The notes under the pieces are model-generated. The model was not told the origin of the DNA and did not search any database. It saw only the letters and a program-made list of their open reading frames with translations. A DNA stretch of 64,000 nt from Vibrio coralliilyticus (GTDB lineage Bacteria; Pseudomonadota; Gammaproteobacteria; Enterobacterales; Vibrionaceae), in contig NZ_CP024627.1 in assembly GCF_024449095.1 (NCBI RefSeq), forward strand, positions 496,001-560,000. The letters are read 5' to 3'. The position numbers and the translations under genes were made by a program. Every line of letters begins with the position of its first letter. Position 1 is the first letter of the stretch. This document shows, piece by piece, positions 44,961 through 55,993 of the stretch.

Positions 44961-45220
44961 GGGTCTAACTCCCAAAAACTTTAGTTCGGTGACAATTTAA
45001 GGGCGAGGAATATCCCTCATTTGCGCCTAAATGTCAAATGATTTGTGCAAAAACCAATCGGAACCAAACAAATTTTGGATTAGAAAGGTCTTCACGGTTA
45101 AGATGGCGGGGATTCTATCAGTATTTTTTTTTCATTGCTAATACTAATCTTCTCTAGTCCTGACATTCCTGTCATAGAGTGGAGCCTTATTGAAAGTATT
45201 GCAGGATTCCCGAGGTAGCT

Positions 45221-46783
45221 GTGAGTAAACGTCTGCTCAAGTCTGGCCTAATTGTTAGTGCTATGACTTTGATTTCTCGTGTGCTTGGATTAGTGCGCGA
45301 TGTGGTAGTGGCGAATTTAATGGGGGCGGGCGCGAGTGCCGATGTCTTTTTCTTTGCCAATAAAATTCCCAATTTTTTACGTCGCCTATTCGCTGAAGGG
45401 GCATTTTCTCAGGCGTTTGTCCCTGTTTTAACGGAGTATCACGCTGCGGGTGACATGGATAAAACGAGACAACTGATTGCCAGAGCCGCAGGTACCTTAG
45501 GTGTGCTTGTCTCTATTGTAACTGTGCTGGGAGTTTTAGGTTCTGGTGTGGTAACGGCATTATTTGGCTTTGGATGGTTTCTTGATTGGTTGAATGATGG
45601 GCCATCGGCTGAAAAGTTTGAGCTGGCGAGCTTCATTCTCAAAATTACCTTCCCTTATCTATGGTTCATTACTTTTGTGGCCTTATCTGGTGCGATTCTC
45701 AATACCATGGGTAAGTTCGCGGTGTCATCTTTTACTCCGGTATTTCTCAACGTTATGATCATCCTCTCGGCGTGGTTTATTTCGCCGAATATGACTCAGC
45801 CTGAAATTGGCTTAGCGATTGGGGTGTTCTTAGGCGGCCTGGTCCAGTTTCTATTTCAGATCCCTTTCCTTATTAAGGCGGGTGTTATGGTGAGACCTAA
45901 ATGGGGTTGGCGCGATCCCGGAGTGGTCAAAATCCGTACCTTGATGATTCCCGCTCTATTTGGTGTTTCAGTCAGTCAGATTAATTTGTTGTTTGATACC
46001 TTTATTGCCAGTTTCCTTCAGACTGGCTCTATCAGTTGGCTTTACTATTCAGATCGCTTGTTGGAGTTTCCTCTTGGACTATTTGGCATCGCGATTGCCA
46101 CAGTGATACTGCCAGCGTTGTCGCGTAAACATGTCGATGATCATAGTGATGGCTTTGCCCAAACCATGGATTGGGGCGTGCGTATGGTAACGTTACTTGG
46201 AATACCTGCAATGCTTGGCTTGATGGTATTGGCAAAGCCAATGTTGATGGTGCTGTTTATGCGTGGTGAGTTCAGTCCTCAGGACGTACAGTTCGCATCG
46301 TTGTCGCTGATTGCTTATGCTTCAGGATTACTTAACTTTATGCTGATCAAGGTGTTAGCTCCCGGTTATTACTCTCGCCAAGACACGAAAACACCGGTCA
46401 AATATGGCATCATTGCGATGGTAGCTAACATGGTCTTTAATGCCATTTTTGCTTGGTTCTATGGCTATGTTGGTTTGGCTATCGCTACAGCACTGTCAGC
46501 ATTTGTCAATATGTCGCTGTTGTATCGTGGGTTACATGTTGCTGGGGTCTATACACTGACGCGCAAGACCCTGATCTTCATATGTAAGCTGGCATTGGCT
46601 GGGGGCTTGATGGTGACATCCATTCTCTGGCAGTTAGAGGAGATGTCGGTATGGCTTATGTGGAGCCTGCTTGAGCGGGTAACTTCACTGACAATCTTGA
46701 TCGGATTGGGAGCCGTCGTTTATCTGCTCACACTTGCTGTGTTAGGGGTGCGTTTAAAAGATCTAAAAGCAGCGACAGAATAA
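45221..46783 (+). CDS. murJ: Lipid II flippase MurJ
   Basis: Moves lipid II across the inner membrane for peptidoglycan synthesis (also called MviN). The 520-residue protein has about 14 membrane helices and the family N-terminus LLKSGLIVSAMTLISRVLGLVRDVVVANLMGAG, with the conserved Arg residues (R in SRVLGLVRD) and the FVPVLTEY segment. GTG 45221 follows CCCGAGGTAGCT. It begins a run murJ-ribF-ileS-lspA-fkpB-ispH on one strand and is divergent from rpsT; E. coli lacks murJ at this site. Confidence 0.97.
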   Translation: MSKRLLKSGLIVSAMTLISRVLGLVRDVVVANLMGAGASADVFFFANKIPNFLRRLFAEGAFSQAFVPVLTEYHAAGDMDKTRQLIARAAGTLGVLVSIVTVLGVLGSGVVTALFGFGWFLDWLNDGPSAEKFELASFILKITFPYLWFITFVALSGAILNTMGKFAVSSFTPVFLNVMIILSAWFISPNMTQPEIGLAIGVFLGGLVQFLFQIPFLIKAGVMVRPKWGWRDPGVVKIRTLMIPALFGVSVSQINLLFDTFIASFLQTGSISWLYYSDRLLEFPLGLFGIAIATVILPALSRKHVDDHSDGFAQTMDWGVRMVTLLGIPAMLGLMVLAKPMLMVLFMRGEFSPQDVQFASLSLIAYASGLLNFMLIKVLAPGYYSRQDTKTPVKYGIIAMVANMVFNAIFAWFYGYVGLAIATALSAFVNMSLLYRGLHVAGVYTLTRKTLIFICKLALAGGLMVTSILWQLEEMSVWLMWSLLERVTSLTILIGLGAVVYLLTLAVLGVRLKDLKAATE

Positions 46784-46855
46784 GGGGGATTAGTATATAA
46801 TCCGTCAGTTTCACACTTTGCTAATAATAAAGAAGACAGGAATTAGAAGCTTCCA

Positions 46856-47791
46856 ATGGAATTGATCCGAGGTATTCACAACATCAAAGCACATCATGCT
46901 GGGTGTGTCCTGACGATAGGAAACTTTGACGGTGTGCATTTAGGTCACCAAGCGGTACTGCGTCAAGTGTCTGAGCAGGCTGCTAAATTAGGCTTACCTG
47001 CAACGGTCATGACGTTTGAGCCTCAGCCTTTGGAGTTATTTGCAAAAGAGAGAGCGCCTGCGAGACTAACTCGGTTGAGAGACAAATTTGTCCAGCTGAG
47101 TAAATTGAGTATAGAACGCTTACTTTGTGTTAATTTCAACAAGCGCTTTGCCAATCAGACGGCAAATGAGTTTATTAGCGACTTGTTGGTGAAGCGATTG
47201 GGTGTTAAGTTTCTCGTTGTTGGTGATGATTTCTGCTTTGGTAAAGGCCGAAAAGGCAACTTCCATATGCTCAGAGAAGCCGGTAAAAAATACGGTTTTG
47301 AAGTCGTTAGCACACAAAGTTTCTGTCTCGAGCAATTGCGTGTCAGCAGTACAGCGATCCGCGAAGCCTTAGCAAGTGATGAGTTGCACTCAGCAGCAGA
47401 GATGCTGGGTCGAGATTACAGCATCAGTGGTCGAGTATCACACGGTCGTAAGTTAGGAAGAACCATTGGTTTTCCTACCGCGAATATCCCACTGAAGCGT
47501 TGCGTGTCACCTGTATCAGGCGTTTATATCGTTGAGGCTCTAGGCCTTGGAGACAAACCGATTGGGGGCGTAGCAAATATTGGCAACCGACCGACCGTGA
47601 ACGGAGTTCGCCAGCAACTAGAAGTACATTTATTTGACTTTCAAGCCAATTTATATGGCAAGCAGCTAGAAATTGTACTTTTAAATAAGCTTCGCGATGA
47701 GCATAAATTTGACTCATTTGAAGCATTGAAACAACAAATTGAATTGGATGCTGAAGCAGCAAGGGTGTGGCTGCGTCAGCGTAATAGCTAA
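46856..47791 (+). CDS. ribF: Bifunctional riboflavin kinase / FAD synthetase
   Basis: Makes FMN and FAD from riboflavin. The N-terminal adenylyltransferase domain (about 1-185) shows TIGNFDGVHLGHQAVLRQ (about 21-38) with the HxGH motif, and the KISSTAIRE-like VSSTAIREALA. The C-terminal kinase domain (about 187-305) shows GRVSHGRKLGRTIGFPTANI (about 192-211) and the NIGNRPTVNG motif with its catalytic Asn/Thr. Length 311 matches E. coli. It is upstream of ileS as in enterics, with a 64-bp gap and no terminator. Confidence 0.97.
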   Translation: MELIRGIHNIKAHHAGCVLTIGNFDGVHLGHQAVLRQVSEQAAKLGLPATVMTFEPQPLELFAKERAPARLTRLRDKFVQLSKLSIERLLCVNFNKRFANQTANEFISDLLVKRLGVKFLVVGDDFCFGKGRKGNFHMLREAGKKYGFEVVSTQSFCLEQLRVSSTAIREALASDELHSAAEMLGRDYSISGRVSHGRKLGRTIGFPTANIPLKRCVSPVSGVYIVEALGLGDKPIGGVANIGNRPTVNGVRQQLEVHLFDFQANLYGKQLEIVLLNKLRDEHKFDSFEALKQQIELDAEAARVWLRQRNS

Positions 47792-47855
47792 ACGGTCTAG
47801 TCCACCGCTTGGCATAATGTCTAACATTCGCCCAACACAACGGAATTAAGAATCG

Positions 47856-50702
47856 ATGAGTGAGTATAAAGATACCCTGAACCTTCCTGAAACAGGGTTT
47901 CCGATGCGCGGCAATCTGGCGAACCGCGAGCCAGAAATGCTTAAGCGTTGGTATAAAGAAGACCTTTACGGCGAAATCCGTAAAGCGAAGAAAGGCAAAA
48001 AATCTTTCGTTCTACACGATGGCCCTCCATACGCCAACGGTGACATTCATATTGGTCACGCACTAAACAAGATTCTTAAAGACATTATTATTAAATCCAA
48101 AACACTTTCAGGTTTTGACGCGCCTTATATTCCTGGCTGGGACTGCCACGGTCTACCTATTGAATTAATGGTAGAAAAAAAGGTGGGTAAGCCAGGTCAA
48201 AAAGTGACCGCCGCTGAGTTCCGTCAGAAATGTCGTGATTACGCAGCGGGCCAGGTTGAAGGTCAAAAGGAGAGCTTCAAACGCCTTGGTATCATGGGTG
48301 AGTGGGACAAGCCTTACCGCACTATGGATTTTGCTACCGAAGCAAACATCATTCGTGCTCTAGGTAAGATTGCTGATAATGGTCACCTACTGAAAGGTTT
48401 CAAACCTGTTCACTGGTGTACAGACTGTGGCTCAGCGCTTGCTGAAGCAGAAGTCGAGTACAAAGATAAAGTATCGCCATCTATCGACGTGCGCTTTAAA
48501 GCGGCCGATGAAGCAGCGCTTCTCTCTAAGTTCTCATTGAACGAAGGGCATGAAGGTGAAGGCGACATCTCTATCGTTATCTGGACAACTACACCATGGA
48601 CTCTGCCAGCAAACCGCGCAGTTTGTCTACGTGATGATCTAGAGTATGTATTGATCCAAGTTGAAGGTGATTCTAAAGAGCGAATCATCGTTGCTTCTGA
48701 ACTTGCGAAGGACGTGATGGATCGTGCGGGTATCGAGCACTTCCATAACCTTGGTTTTGCCAAAGGTAGCGATCTTGAGCTATCTCAGTTTAATCACCCA
48801 TTCTACGACTTCTCCGTTCCTGCGATCCTTGGCGATCATGTAACAACGGATTCTGGTACTGGTGTGGTTCACACAGCACCTGGCCACGGTCAAGAAGACT
48901 TTGCGGTCGGTAACAAGTACAACCTAGAAGTCGCTAACCCAGTAGGTTCAAACGGTGTTTACCTGCCGGATACTGAGCTATTTGCTGGTCAGCATGTATT
49001 CAAAGCGAACGATGCAGTGGTTGAGACGCTAAAAGAGAAAGGCGCGCTTCTACATCACCACGCTTACGAGCACAGCTACCCACATTGTTGGAGACACAAA
49101 ACGCCAATCATCTTCCGTGCAACGCCACAATGGTTTGTCTCTATGGACCAAGCAGGTCTACGTGCAAAAGCACTTGAGTCAATCAAAGGTGTTGAATGGA
49201 TGCCTGAGTGGGGTCAAAGCCGCATTGAAGGTATGATTGAAGGTCGCCCAGAGTGGTGTATCTCTCGTCAGCGTACTTGGGGTGTGCCAATTGCTCTATT
49301 CGTTCATAAAGAAACAGCAGAGCTTCATCCAAACACTTTAGAACTGATTGAGAAAGTTGCTCAGCTAGTTGAAGAGAAAGGCATTCAAGCTTGGTGGGAT
49401 CTAGAAATCTCTGACCTACTCGGTGAAGAAGCGGATAAGTACGAGAAAGTACTGGATACGCTAGACGTATGGTTCGACTCAGGTGTGACTCACTATTCAG
49501 TGGTTGATGCTCGTGAAGAGTACATTTTCCCTAATGAAGAAAAGGGCGCGTCGGCAGACCTATATTTAGAAGGCTCTGACCAACACCGTGGTTGGTTCCA
49601 GTCTTCACTCATTTCATCTATCGCGATGAAAGACGAAGCACCATACAAGCAAGTGCTTACTCACGGTTTCGTAGTTGACGGTCAAGGCCGTAAGATGTCG
49701 AAATCTATCGGTAACGTAGTTGCGCCCAAAGATGTGACTAACAAGCTAGGTGCTGACATTCTGCGTCTATGGGTTGCTTCAACGGACTACACGGGTGAAG
49801 TGGCGGTTTCTGATGAAATCCTAAAACGCTCTGCAGATGCGTACCGTCGTATCCGTAACACTGCGCGTTTCTTCCTTGCCAACCTAAGCGGCTTTAACCC
49901 AGCAACGGACCTTGTTCCTGCTGAAGAAATGGTGGCGCTAGACCGTTGGGCTGTAGGTCGTGCACTGGCTGCTCAAGAAGAGATCGTGAAAGCGTACGGT
50001 GAGTACAACACTCACGCAGTAACACAGCGTTTAATGCAGTTCTGTTCTATCGAAATGGGCTCATTCTACCTAGACGTAATTAAAGATCGTCAGTACACAG
50101 CGAAACGTGGCGGCCACGCTCAACGTAGCTGTCAGACTGCGCTTTACTACATCGTAGAAGCGCTTGTTCGTTGGATGGCGCCAATCATGTCGTTCACTGC
50201 AGACGAGATCTGGAACGAGATGCCGGGCGAACGCGATAAGTTTGTATTCACAGGCGAGTGGTACGAAGGTCTGTTTGGTCTAGCTGAAGGTGAAGAGCTT
50301 AACAACGAATTTTGGGCTGAAGTCCAAGCGGTTCGTGGCGCTGTGAACAAACTGCTAGAAGATGCTCGTAAAGAGAAGACCATTGGTGGTTCTCTGCAAG
50401 CAGAAGTGACCCTTTATGCTGATGATGCACTAGCGGCGAAACTAAACAAGCTTGAAGATGAGCTGCGTTTTGCGTTACTGACATCAGCGGCGGTTGTGAA
50501 GCCTCTAAGCGAGAAGTCAGAGGCTGCACAAGCAACTGATGTTGAAGGTCTGTTTGTTGAAGTGAAAGCAACGGAAAACGAGAAGTGTGACCGTTGTTGG
50601 CACCACACTCCAGACGTAGGCACAATCGCAGGTCACGAGAAGATCTGTGGTCGTTGTGTGTCTAACGTTGATGGTGAAGGTGAAACACGTCGCTTCGCGT
50701 AA
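47856..50702 (+). CDS. ileS: Isoleucyl-tRNA synthetase
   Basis: Class I synthetase of 948 residues that charges tRNA-Ile and edits valine. The HIGH motif is [13 protein letters not shown] (about 62-74), the editing (CP1) domain contains [13 protein letters not shown] (about 241-253) and [11 protein letters not shown], and the KMSKS motif is [12 protein letters not shown] (about 611-622). The C-terminus carries a zinc site, CDRCWHHTP and CGRCV (about 909-917 and 930-934). The initial ATG follows ACGGAATTAAGAATCG. Codon use is biased towards high expression. It is followed by a compact hairpin and lspA. Confidence 0.99.
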   Translation: MSEYKDTLNLPETGFPMRGNLANREPEMLKRWYKEDLYGEIRKAKKGKKSFVLHDGPPYANGDIHIGHALNKILKDIIIKSKTLSGFDAPYIPGWDCHGLPIELMVEKKVGKPGQKVTAAEFRQKCRDYAAGQVEGQKESFKRLGIMGEWDKPYRTMDFATEANIIRALGKIADNGHLLKGFKPVHWCTDCGSALAEAEVEYKDKVSPSIDVRFKAADEAALLSKFSLNEGHEGEGDISIVIWTTTPWTLPANRAVCLRDDLEYVLIQVEGDSKERIIVASELAKDVMDRAGIEHFHNLGFAKGSDLELSQFNHPFYDFSVPAILGDHVTTDSGTGVVHTAPGHGQEDFAVGNKYNLEVANPVGSNGVYLPDTELFAGQHVFKANDAVVETLKEKGALLHHHAYEHSYPHCWRHKTPIIFRATPQWFVSMDQAGLRAKALESIKGVEWMPEWGQSRIEGMIEGRPEWCISRQRTWGVPIALFVHKETAELHPNTLELIEKVAQLVEEKGIQAWWDLEISDLLGEEADKYEKVLDTLDVWFDSGVTHYSVVDAREEYIFPNEEKGASADLYLEGSDQHRGWFQSSLISSIAMKDEAPYKQVLTHGFVVDGQGRKMSKSIGNVVAPKDVTNKLGADILRLWVASTDYTGEVAVSDEILKRSADAYRRIRNTARFFLANLSGFNPATDLVPAEEMVALDRWAVGRALAAQEEIVKAYGEYNTHAVTQRLMQFCSIEMGSFYLDVIKDRQYTAKRGGHAQRSCQTALYYIVEALVRWMAPIMSFTADEIWNEMPGERDKFVFTGEWYEGLFGLAEGEELNNEFWAEVQAVRGAVNKLLEDARKEKTIGGSLQAEVTLYADDALAAKLNKLEDELRFALLTSAAVVKPLSEKSEAAQATDVEGLFVEVKATENEKCDRCWHHTPDVGTIAGHEKICGRCVSNVDGEGETRRFA

Positions 50703-50740
50703 TTTATAGCAACTAGAAGTTGAACTTTATTGAGATAATA

Positions 50741-50764
50741 TAGCCCCAGTACTGACTGGGGCTA
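50741..50764 (+). terminator. Hairpin between ileS and lspA
   Basis: Perfect 10-bp stem TAGCCCCAGT/ACTGGGGCTA (50741-50750 with 50755-50764), loop ACTG, then CTTTTA. The T-run is short and lspA's Shine-Dalgarno (AGGA) begins 5 bases later, so it may be a partial terminator or translational control element within an operon. Confidence 0.6.
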
Positions 50765-50778
50765 CTTTTAGGAATTGT

Positions 50779-51291
50779 ATGAGCGAACAAGCACTCACTT
50801 TGAAGCAATCTGGCGTGCGCTGGTTGTGGCTAGCATTGGTTATCTTTCTAGCAGATATCGGTATTAAGCTGTTTGTGATGGATAACATGGGTTATGGCTG
50901 GGCGAACCGCATTGAGGTGTTGCCTTTCTTTAATCTGCTTTACGTACATAACTACGGTGCTGCATTTAGCTTCCTGAGCGATCAGGCTGGCTGGCAACGT
51001 TGGTTGTTTACGGGGATCGCTTTTGCGGTAACCGCTATGCTGACTTACTGGATGAGTAAACTGCCAGCAAAAGAGAAATGGAACAATGTGGCTTATGCCA
51101 TGATCATCGGTGGTGCGGTGGGCAATGTGTTTGATCGTGTGGTGCACGGTTATGTTGTCGATTACCTAGACTTTTTCTGGGGTGACTACCACTGGCCAGC
51201 GTTTAATTTGGCAGACAGTACGATTTGTATTGGTGCTGCAATGATTATCCTTGATGGATTTCGTAAAAAAGACGCTGAAAAAAAAGCGTAA
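50779..51291 (+). CDS. lspA: Lipoprotein signal peptidase
   Basis: Inner-membrane aspartyl peptidase that removes signal peptides from prolipoproteins after Lgt acts. The 170 residues form four membrane helices. Catalytic Asp residues lie in [21 protein letters not shown] (the Asp of VFDR is accessory; DYLDF near 127) and [11 protein letters not shown] (about 143-153). The short upstream gap (76 bp) contains a hairpin. In E. coli ileS and lspA are co-transcribed, and the same ileS-lspA-fkpB-ispH order is seen here. Confidence 0.97.
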   Translation: MSEQALTLKQSGVRWLWLALVIFLADIGIKLFVMDNMGYGWANRIEVLPFFNLLYVHNYGAAFSFLSDQAGWQRWLFTGIAFAVTAMLTYWMSKLPAKEKWNNVAYAMIIGGAVGNVFDRVVHGYVVDYLDFFWGDYHWPAFNLADSTICIGAAMIILDGFRKKDAEKKA

Positions 51292-51314
51292 GCTGATAAT
51301 GTTTGAATAACCCT

Positions 51315-51347
51315 AAGCGCTGTCTGTTGATTCAGAGAGCGCTTTTT
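51315..51347 (+). terminator. Terminator between lspA and fkpB
   Basis: Stem AAGCGCT/AGCGCTT (51315-51321 with 51338-51344) with an inner partial pairing, then T5. Moderate strength. Confidence 0.65.
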
Positions 51348-51407
51348 ACTATAACGAAGCCTCTATTGAATAGAAGCCAATATCTCCAATAACAAGGAAA
51401 CAGTATT

Positions 51408-51839
51408 GTGACCACTATTGTCCAGGAATCCGCAGTAACGCTGCATTTTACAATCAAACTTAAAGATGGCTCGGTTGCGGATAGCACGCACAACATGGGT
51501 AAGCCTGCCAAGCTCGTGATCGGTGACGGTAGCCTAAGTGAAAACTTTGAGCAATGCTTGCTAGGACTTGAAGTGGGTGAGCAAAAGGCGATTGAGCTGA
51601 AAGCGGAAGATGCCTTTGGTGCGCCGAATCCAGACAATGTGCATCATATGGATCGTGCAAGATTTGTTGGTGATGCAGAAGTTGAAGTGGGTACAATCAT
51701 GGCTTTCTCTGGCCCTGATGGTATGGAAATCCCTGGAATCATTACTGAAATTGCGGGTGAATCAGTGACGGTTGATTTCAACCACCCGCTAGCAGGGCAA
51801 GATGTGACTTTTGAAGTTGAAATTTTGTCAGTAGAATAG
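51408..51839 (+). CDS. fkpB: FKBP-type peptidyl-prolyl isomerase, SlpA/FkpB family
   Basis: Cytoplasmic proline isomerase of 143 residues related to SlyD but without its His-rich metal tail. The FKBP core is seen: VTLHFTIKLKDGSVADSTHNMGKPAKLVIGDGSL (about 9-42), the insert-in-flap region (about 65-125) and the C-terminal strand DVTFEVEILSVE. The start is GTG 51408, after ACAAGGAAACAGTATT. It lies 26 bp upstream of ispH, as in E. coli. Confidence 0.94.
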   Translation: MTTIVQESAVTLHFTIKLKDGSVADSTHNMGKPAKLVIGDGSLSENFEQCLLGLEVGEQKAIELKAEDAFGAPNPDNVHHMDRARFVGDAEVEVGTIMAFSGPDGMEIPGIITEIAGESVTVDFNHPLAGQDVTFEVEILSVE

Positions 51840-51865
51840 CGACCTGAAGCGATAAGATAATCACT

Positions 51866-52831
51866 ATGAGCAATGAAATGAAAATTCTTTTAGCCAACCC
51901 ACGCGGTTTCTGTGCTGGTGTTGATCGCGCGATCAGTATTGTTGAGCGTGCATTAGAAATGTACCAGCCACCGATTTATGTTCGTCATGAAGTCGTGCAC
52001 AACCGATTTGTGGTCGAGGGGCTGAAACAAAGAGGCGCTATCTTTGTGGAAGAACTTCATGAAGTGCCCGATGACAATATTGTGATCTTTTCTGCTCATG
52101 GTGTCTCTCAGGCGGTTCGTAAGGAAGCAAAAGAACGCGATCTGACGGTCTTTGATGCGACTTGCCCATTGGTAACCAAAGTTCATATGGAAGTGGCTCG
52201 TGCAAGCCGCCGTCATATGGAAGTGGTTTTGATTGGCCATGCCGGACACCCTGAAGTCGAAGGTACAATGGGCCAGTATGCCAGCGAAGAGGGTGGTATG
52301 TACCTAGTTGAGACGCCAGCGGATGTGGTCTCTCTTAAAGAGAAAGTCAAAGATCCGAGTAATCTTCATTATGTCAGTCAGACGACACTGTCTGTAGATG
52401 AAACCGCTGATGTCATTACCGAGCTGCGTCGTGTATTCCCTGATATTCAGGGGCCACGTAAGGACGATATCTGTTACGCCACGCAGAATCGTCAGGATGC
52501 GGTACGTGAAATGGCAACGGATGTGGATGTCGTGATTGTCGTCGGCTCGAAGAACTCGTCAAACTCGACTCGTTTGAAAGAGCTGGCGGAGAAACTCGGT
52601 ACACCAGGCTATCTCACCGATTGTTCTGAAGATATTAAGCCTGAATGGTTTGACGGAAAAATCAAGATTGGTGTCACTGCGGGTGCCTCTGCTCCAGAAG
52701 AATTGGTGAATCAGATCTTAGAGCGAATTCAAGAACTCGTGGGTACTCGATCAGTAGAAGAAGTATTGGGTCGTGAAGAAAATATGTTTTTTGAAGTTCC
52801 CAAAGAGCTACAGATTAAACAAGTCGACTAA
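51866..52831 (+). CDS. ispH: 4-hydroxy-3-methylbut-2-enyl diphosphate reductase
   Basis: Last enzyme of the MEP isoprenoid pathway, giving IPP and DMAPP. The three cluster-binding Cys are in [15 protein letters not shown] (Cys16), [12 protein letters not shown] (about 100) and an [11 protein letters not shown] region preceded by [11 protein letters not shown] (about 201). Other marks are [12 protein letters not shown] (catalytic His) and [14 protein letters not shown]. Length 321 is slightly above E. coli (316). A terminator follows. Confidence 0.98.
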   Translation: MSNEMKILLANPRGFCAGVDRAISIVERALEMYQPPIYVRHEVVHNRFVVEGLKQRGAIFVEELHEVPDDNIVIFSAHGVSQAVRKEAKERDLTVFDATCPLVTKVHMEVARASRRHMEVVLIGHAGHPEVEGTMGQYASEEGGMYLVETPADVVSLKEKVKDPSNLHYVSQTTLSVDETADVITELRRVFPDIQGPRKDDICYATQNRQDAVREMATDVDVVIVVGSKNSSNSTRLKELAEKLGTPGYLTDCSEDIKPEWFDGKIKIGVTAGASAPEELVNQILERIQELVGTRSVEEVLGREENMFFEVPKELQIKQVD

Positions 52832-52846
52832 CTGATAGTAGAATTT

Positions 52847-52873
52847 AAAAAGGTGGCTAAGCCGGCTTTTTTG
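52847..52873 (+). terminator. Terminator after ispH
   Basis: AAAAAG-GTGGC pairs with GCCGG-CTTTTT (52847-52857 with 52861-52871) with one G-G mismatch and a TAA loop, ending in T6. Confidence 0.7.
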
Positions 52874-52915
52874 TCTCTGGCCTTTGTCAGATAGATGTGA
52901 CTCAGTATAGAGATA

Positions 52916-52943
52916 AAGAAAAGGGCTCCTAATGGAGCCCTTT
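52916..52943 (-). terminator. Terminator after the CstA-family gene
   Basis: Stem AAAGGGCTCC/GGAGCCCTTT (52920-52929 with 52934-52943), loop TAAT; on the minus strand it is followed by CTTTA. Confidence 0.85.
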
Positions 52944-52962
52944 ACGTTTCTGTAATTATTGC

Positions 52963-54447
52963 TTATGCAGTCTTGGTCATCGCTTTTGGCTTCTCTTCAT
53001 CAGCCAGATCCAAGTCACCTTTGCCCTTAGAGGTCTTGATGACATAAGTCGTCACGCCAAGTGAGAACAAGATACCAGCGATGGTAGAAACGTTCATTGG
53101 TAGACCAAAACCTAGTGTGCTGTTATTGAGGATAAAGGTCACGACAACGGTCGTCATAAATACTGCAGGAATTGTGGTGATCCAATGCAGTTTGTTATGA
53201 CGAAGCAAGTAAGCTGAAGCCGTCCACAGCATCATGACAGCAGTTGTTTGGTTGGCAAAACCGAAGTAACGCCAGATAACACCGAAGTCGACTTGAGTTA
53301 GGATGCCACCAATCACGAAAAGAGGGACAGCCATCAGTAGACGGTTACGCAGCGTTTTCTGCTCCATATTGAAGTATTCAGCTAGAATCAGACGGCTAGA
53401 GCGGAATGCGGTGTCACCTGATGTGATAGGAAGAATAACTACGCCCAAGAAAGCAATCACGCCACCAAATACCCCCAGCAGACCAAATGAAGAGCTGTAA
53501 ACAACGTTACCTGGACCGCCGTTTTTCACGGCTTCAGACAGTGCCTCAAGGTTGCCGAAGAAAGACAGAGCAATCGCACACCAGATAAGCGCAATCACAC
53601 CTTCACCAATCATGGCTCCGTAGAAAACGAATCGGCCGTTTTTCTCATTTTCCATACAACGCGCCATCAAAGGTGACTGAGTGGCGTGGAAACCCGAGAT
53701 AGCACCGCAAGCAATGGTAATAAATAGCGCAGGCCATAGTGGCATGTCATTAGGGTTTAGGTTGGTAAACATATCTGTGACTTGGAAATCACCCATGACG
53801 GTGTGCTCGCTTGATAGCGCCACTGCTGTCATCAGGCCAACCGACATAAAGATAAGTAGAGCACCAAACAGTGGGTAAAAGCGACCAATGATTTTGTCGA
53901 CAGGGACGATCGTGGCAATGATGTAATAGGCAAAGATGGCAATGACCATGGAAGTCATGCTAACAGAAAAGCTTGTCTGGTCATTGATCAGGTTAGTGAT
54001 CATCCCTGCCGGTGCTGAAACGAATACCACACCGACCAGAAGTAACAGGACAATGGCAAAAATATTCATAAAGTGTTTTGCACCATTGCCTAGATAGCGA
54101 CCAGTGATGGTAGGAACGGAAGCGCCACCGTTGCGCACCGAAAGCATTCCTGAGAAGTAGTCGTGCACTGCGCCAGCGAAAATACAGCCAATGACAATCC
54201 ACAGCATAGCCGCAGGGCCGTAAAGCGCGCCCATGATTGGACCAAAAATCGGGCCTACGCCTGCGATGTTCAAAAGCTGAACGAGATAGACTTTCTTGGT
54301 CGACATAGGGACGTAGTCCACACCGTCCGCTTGGGTATGAGCTGGTGTCTGGCGCTTTTCATTGATGCCGAAGACTCTTTCAACAAAAGCCCCGTAGAGG
54401 AAGTATCCGCCTATAAGAGCGGCAACACAGGTTAGAAACCACAACAT
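52963..54447 (-). CDS. CstA-family (pyruvate-type) transporter
   Basis: Inner-membrane transporter of the carbon starvation family; E. coli members CstA and BtsT carry pyruvate, probably with protons. The 494 residues make the shorter family form (E. coli proteins are about 700). The N-terminus shows GYFLYGAFVERVFGINE, then DGVDYVPMSTKKVYLVQLLNIAGVGPIFGPIMGALYGP (about 41-80) and LSVRNGGASVPTITGRYLG (about 101), all core CstA motifs, with about 13 hydrophobic helices. Three direct repeats of the BtsR binding type lie 83-130 bases upstream of its ATG, and a BtsS/BtsR-like pair is encoded at 61685-64000. Control by pyruvate is therefore likely. Confidence 0.88.
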   Translation of the reverse strand: MLWFLTCVAALIGGYFLYGAFVERVFGINEKRQTPAHTQADGVDYVPMSTKKVYLVQLLNIAGVGPIFGPIMGALYGPAAMLWIVIGCIFAGAVHDYFSGMLSVRNGGASVPTITGRYLGNGAKHFMNIFAIVLLLLVGVVFVSAPAGMITNLINDQTSFSVSMTSMVIAIFAYYIIATIVPVDKIIGRFYPLFGALLIFMSVGLMTAVALSSEHTVMGDFQVTDMFTNLNPNDMPLWPALFITIACGAISGFHATQSPLMARCMENEKNGRFVFYGAMIGEGVIALIWCAIALSFFGNLEALSEAVKNGGPGNVVYSSSFGLLGVFGGVIAFLGVVILPITSGDTAFRSSRLILAEYFNMEQKTLRNRLLMAVPLFVIGGILTQVDFGVIWRYFGFANQTTAVMMLWTASAYLLRHNKLHWITTIPAVFMTTVVVTFILNNSTLGFGLPMNVSTIAGILFSLGVTTYVIKTSKGKGDLDLADEEKPKAMTKTA

Positions 54448-54529
54448 AGCACTCGTTCCTTAGTGATAATTTAATAAGTTCAGCGTCGATATTACGCTTC
54501 TGATTAGCAAGGCTCATCCGAATTTGAGT

Positions 54530-54577
54530 TGAGTGGTCGTATGGCGGCGCCAGTGGTAATTGACACCATTAAGCGGT
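54530..54577 (-). promoter_or_regulatory. Three 8-bp LytTR (BtsR-type) direct repeats upstream of cstA-like gene
   Basis: On the minus strand: ACCGCTTA (54570-54577), ACCACTGG (54550-54557) and ACCACTCA (54530-54537). Starts are exactly 20 bp apart, two helical turns. The first and third match the E. coli BtsR/YehT motif ACC(G/A)CT(C/T)A; the middle one matches in 6 of 8. A weaker fourth (GCCACCGA) lies in phase at 54590-54597. Confidence 0.7.
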
Positions 54578-54654
54578 TTTTAACCGATCTCGGTGGCAAA
54601 GTTGGTCATTTAGTGTTTTGATTAAGATAGCTTTAATAAAAACAAGGAAAAACA

Positions 54655-55005
54655 ATGAGAAAACTCATTTTTTTGTTGTTGGTATCTACGTTAGTTGCCT
54701 GTGCGGCAAGCCCAGAACAATTGGCTGAGGAAGGAGACTGGTACGAAATTGGTTATCAAGATGGTGTCCGAGGTCACACTCAACGTTCTTTTAAAGAGCT
54801 AGCCAGCTTAGGCAGTGTTAAACAAGGGGATTATGATCAGGGCTACCTGACAGGAATCCAAGAATACTGCAATCCTAACTTTGCGTATCAGATTGGTTTA
54901 ACGGGGCAGTATTATGAAGGTGTGTGCGAGGGCACTGAAGAGGCGCAGAAGTTTCGCATGGAGTGGAAGCGTGGCTGGGATGAGCACGCTAATAAGTATT
55001 ATTGA
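54655..55005 (+). CDS. DUF2799 lipoprotein
   Basis: Small lipoprotein of 116 residues, function unknown. The signal MRKLIFLLLVSTLVACA has a lipobox (LVAC) with Cys16; residue +2 is Ala, so outer-membrane location is expected. The mature part is rich in Gly, Tyr and acidic residues with repeats of the type WYEIGYQDGVRG, QGDYDQGYLTGIQEYC and YQIGLTGQYYEGVC, the DUF2799 pattern. An AACAAGGAAAAACA site precedes the ATG. It is divergent from the cstA-like gene and ends at a hairpin shared with murQ. Confidence 0.82.
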   Translation: MRKLIFLLLVSTLVACAASPEQLAEEGDWYEIGYQDGVRGHTQRSFKELASLGSVKQGDYDQGYLTGIQEYCNPNFAYQIGLTGQYYEGVCEGTEEAQKFRMEWKRGWDEHANKYY

Positions 55006-55009
55006 TGAA

Positions 55010-55037
55010 ACAAGGCTTGGTTGAGGCCAAGCCTTGT
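55010..55037. terminator. Bidirectional terminator, DUF2799 gene / murQ
   Basis: Stem CAAGGCTTGG/CCAAGCCTTG (55011-55020 with 55027-55036), loop TTGAGG, between convergent genes. Confidence 0.85.
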
Positions 55038-55057
55038 TTATTTTACTTGTAAGATCT

Positions 55058-55993
<936 letters not shown>

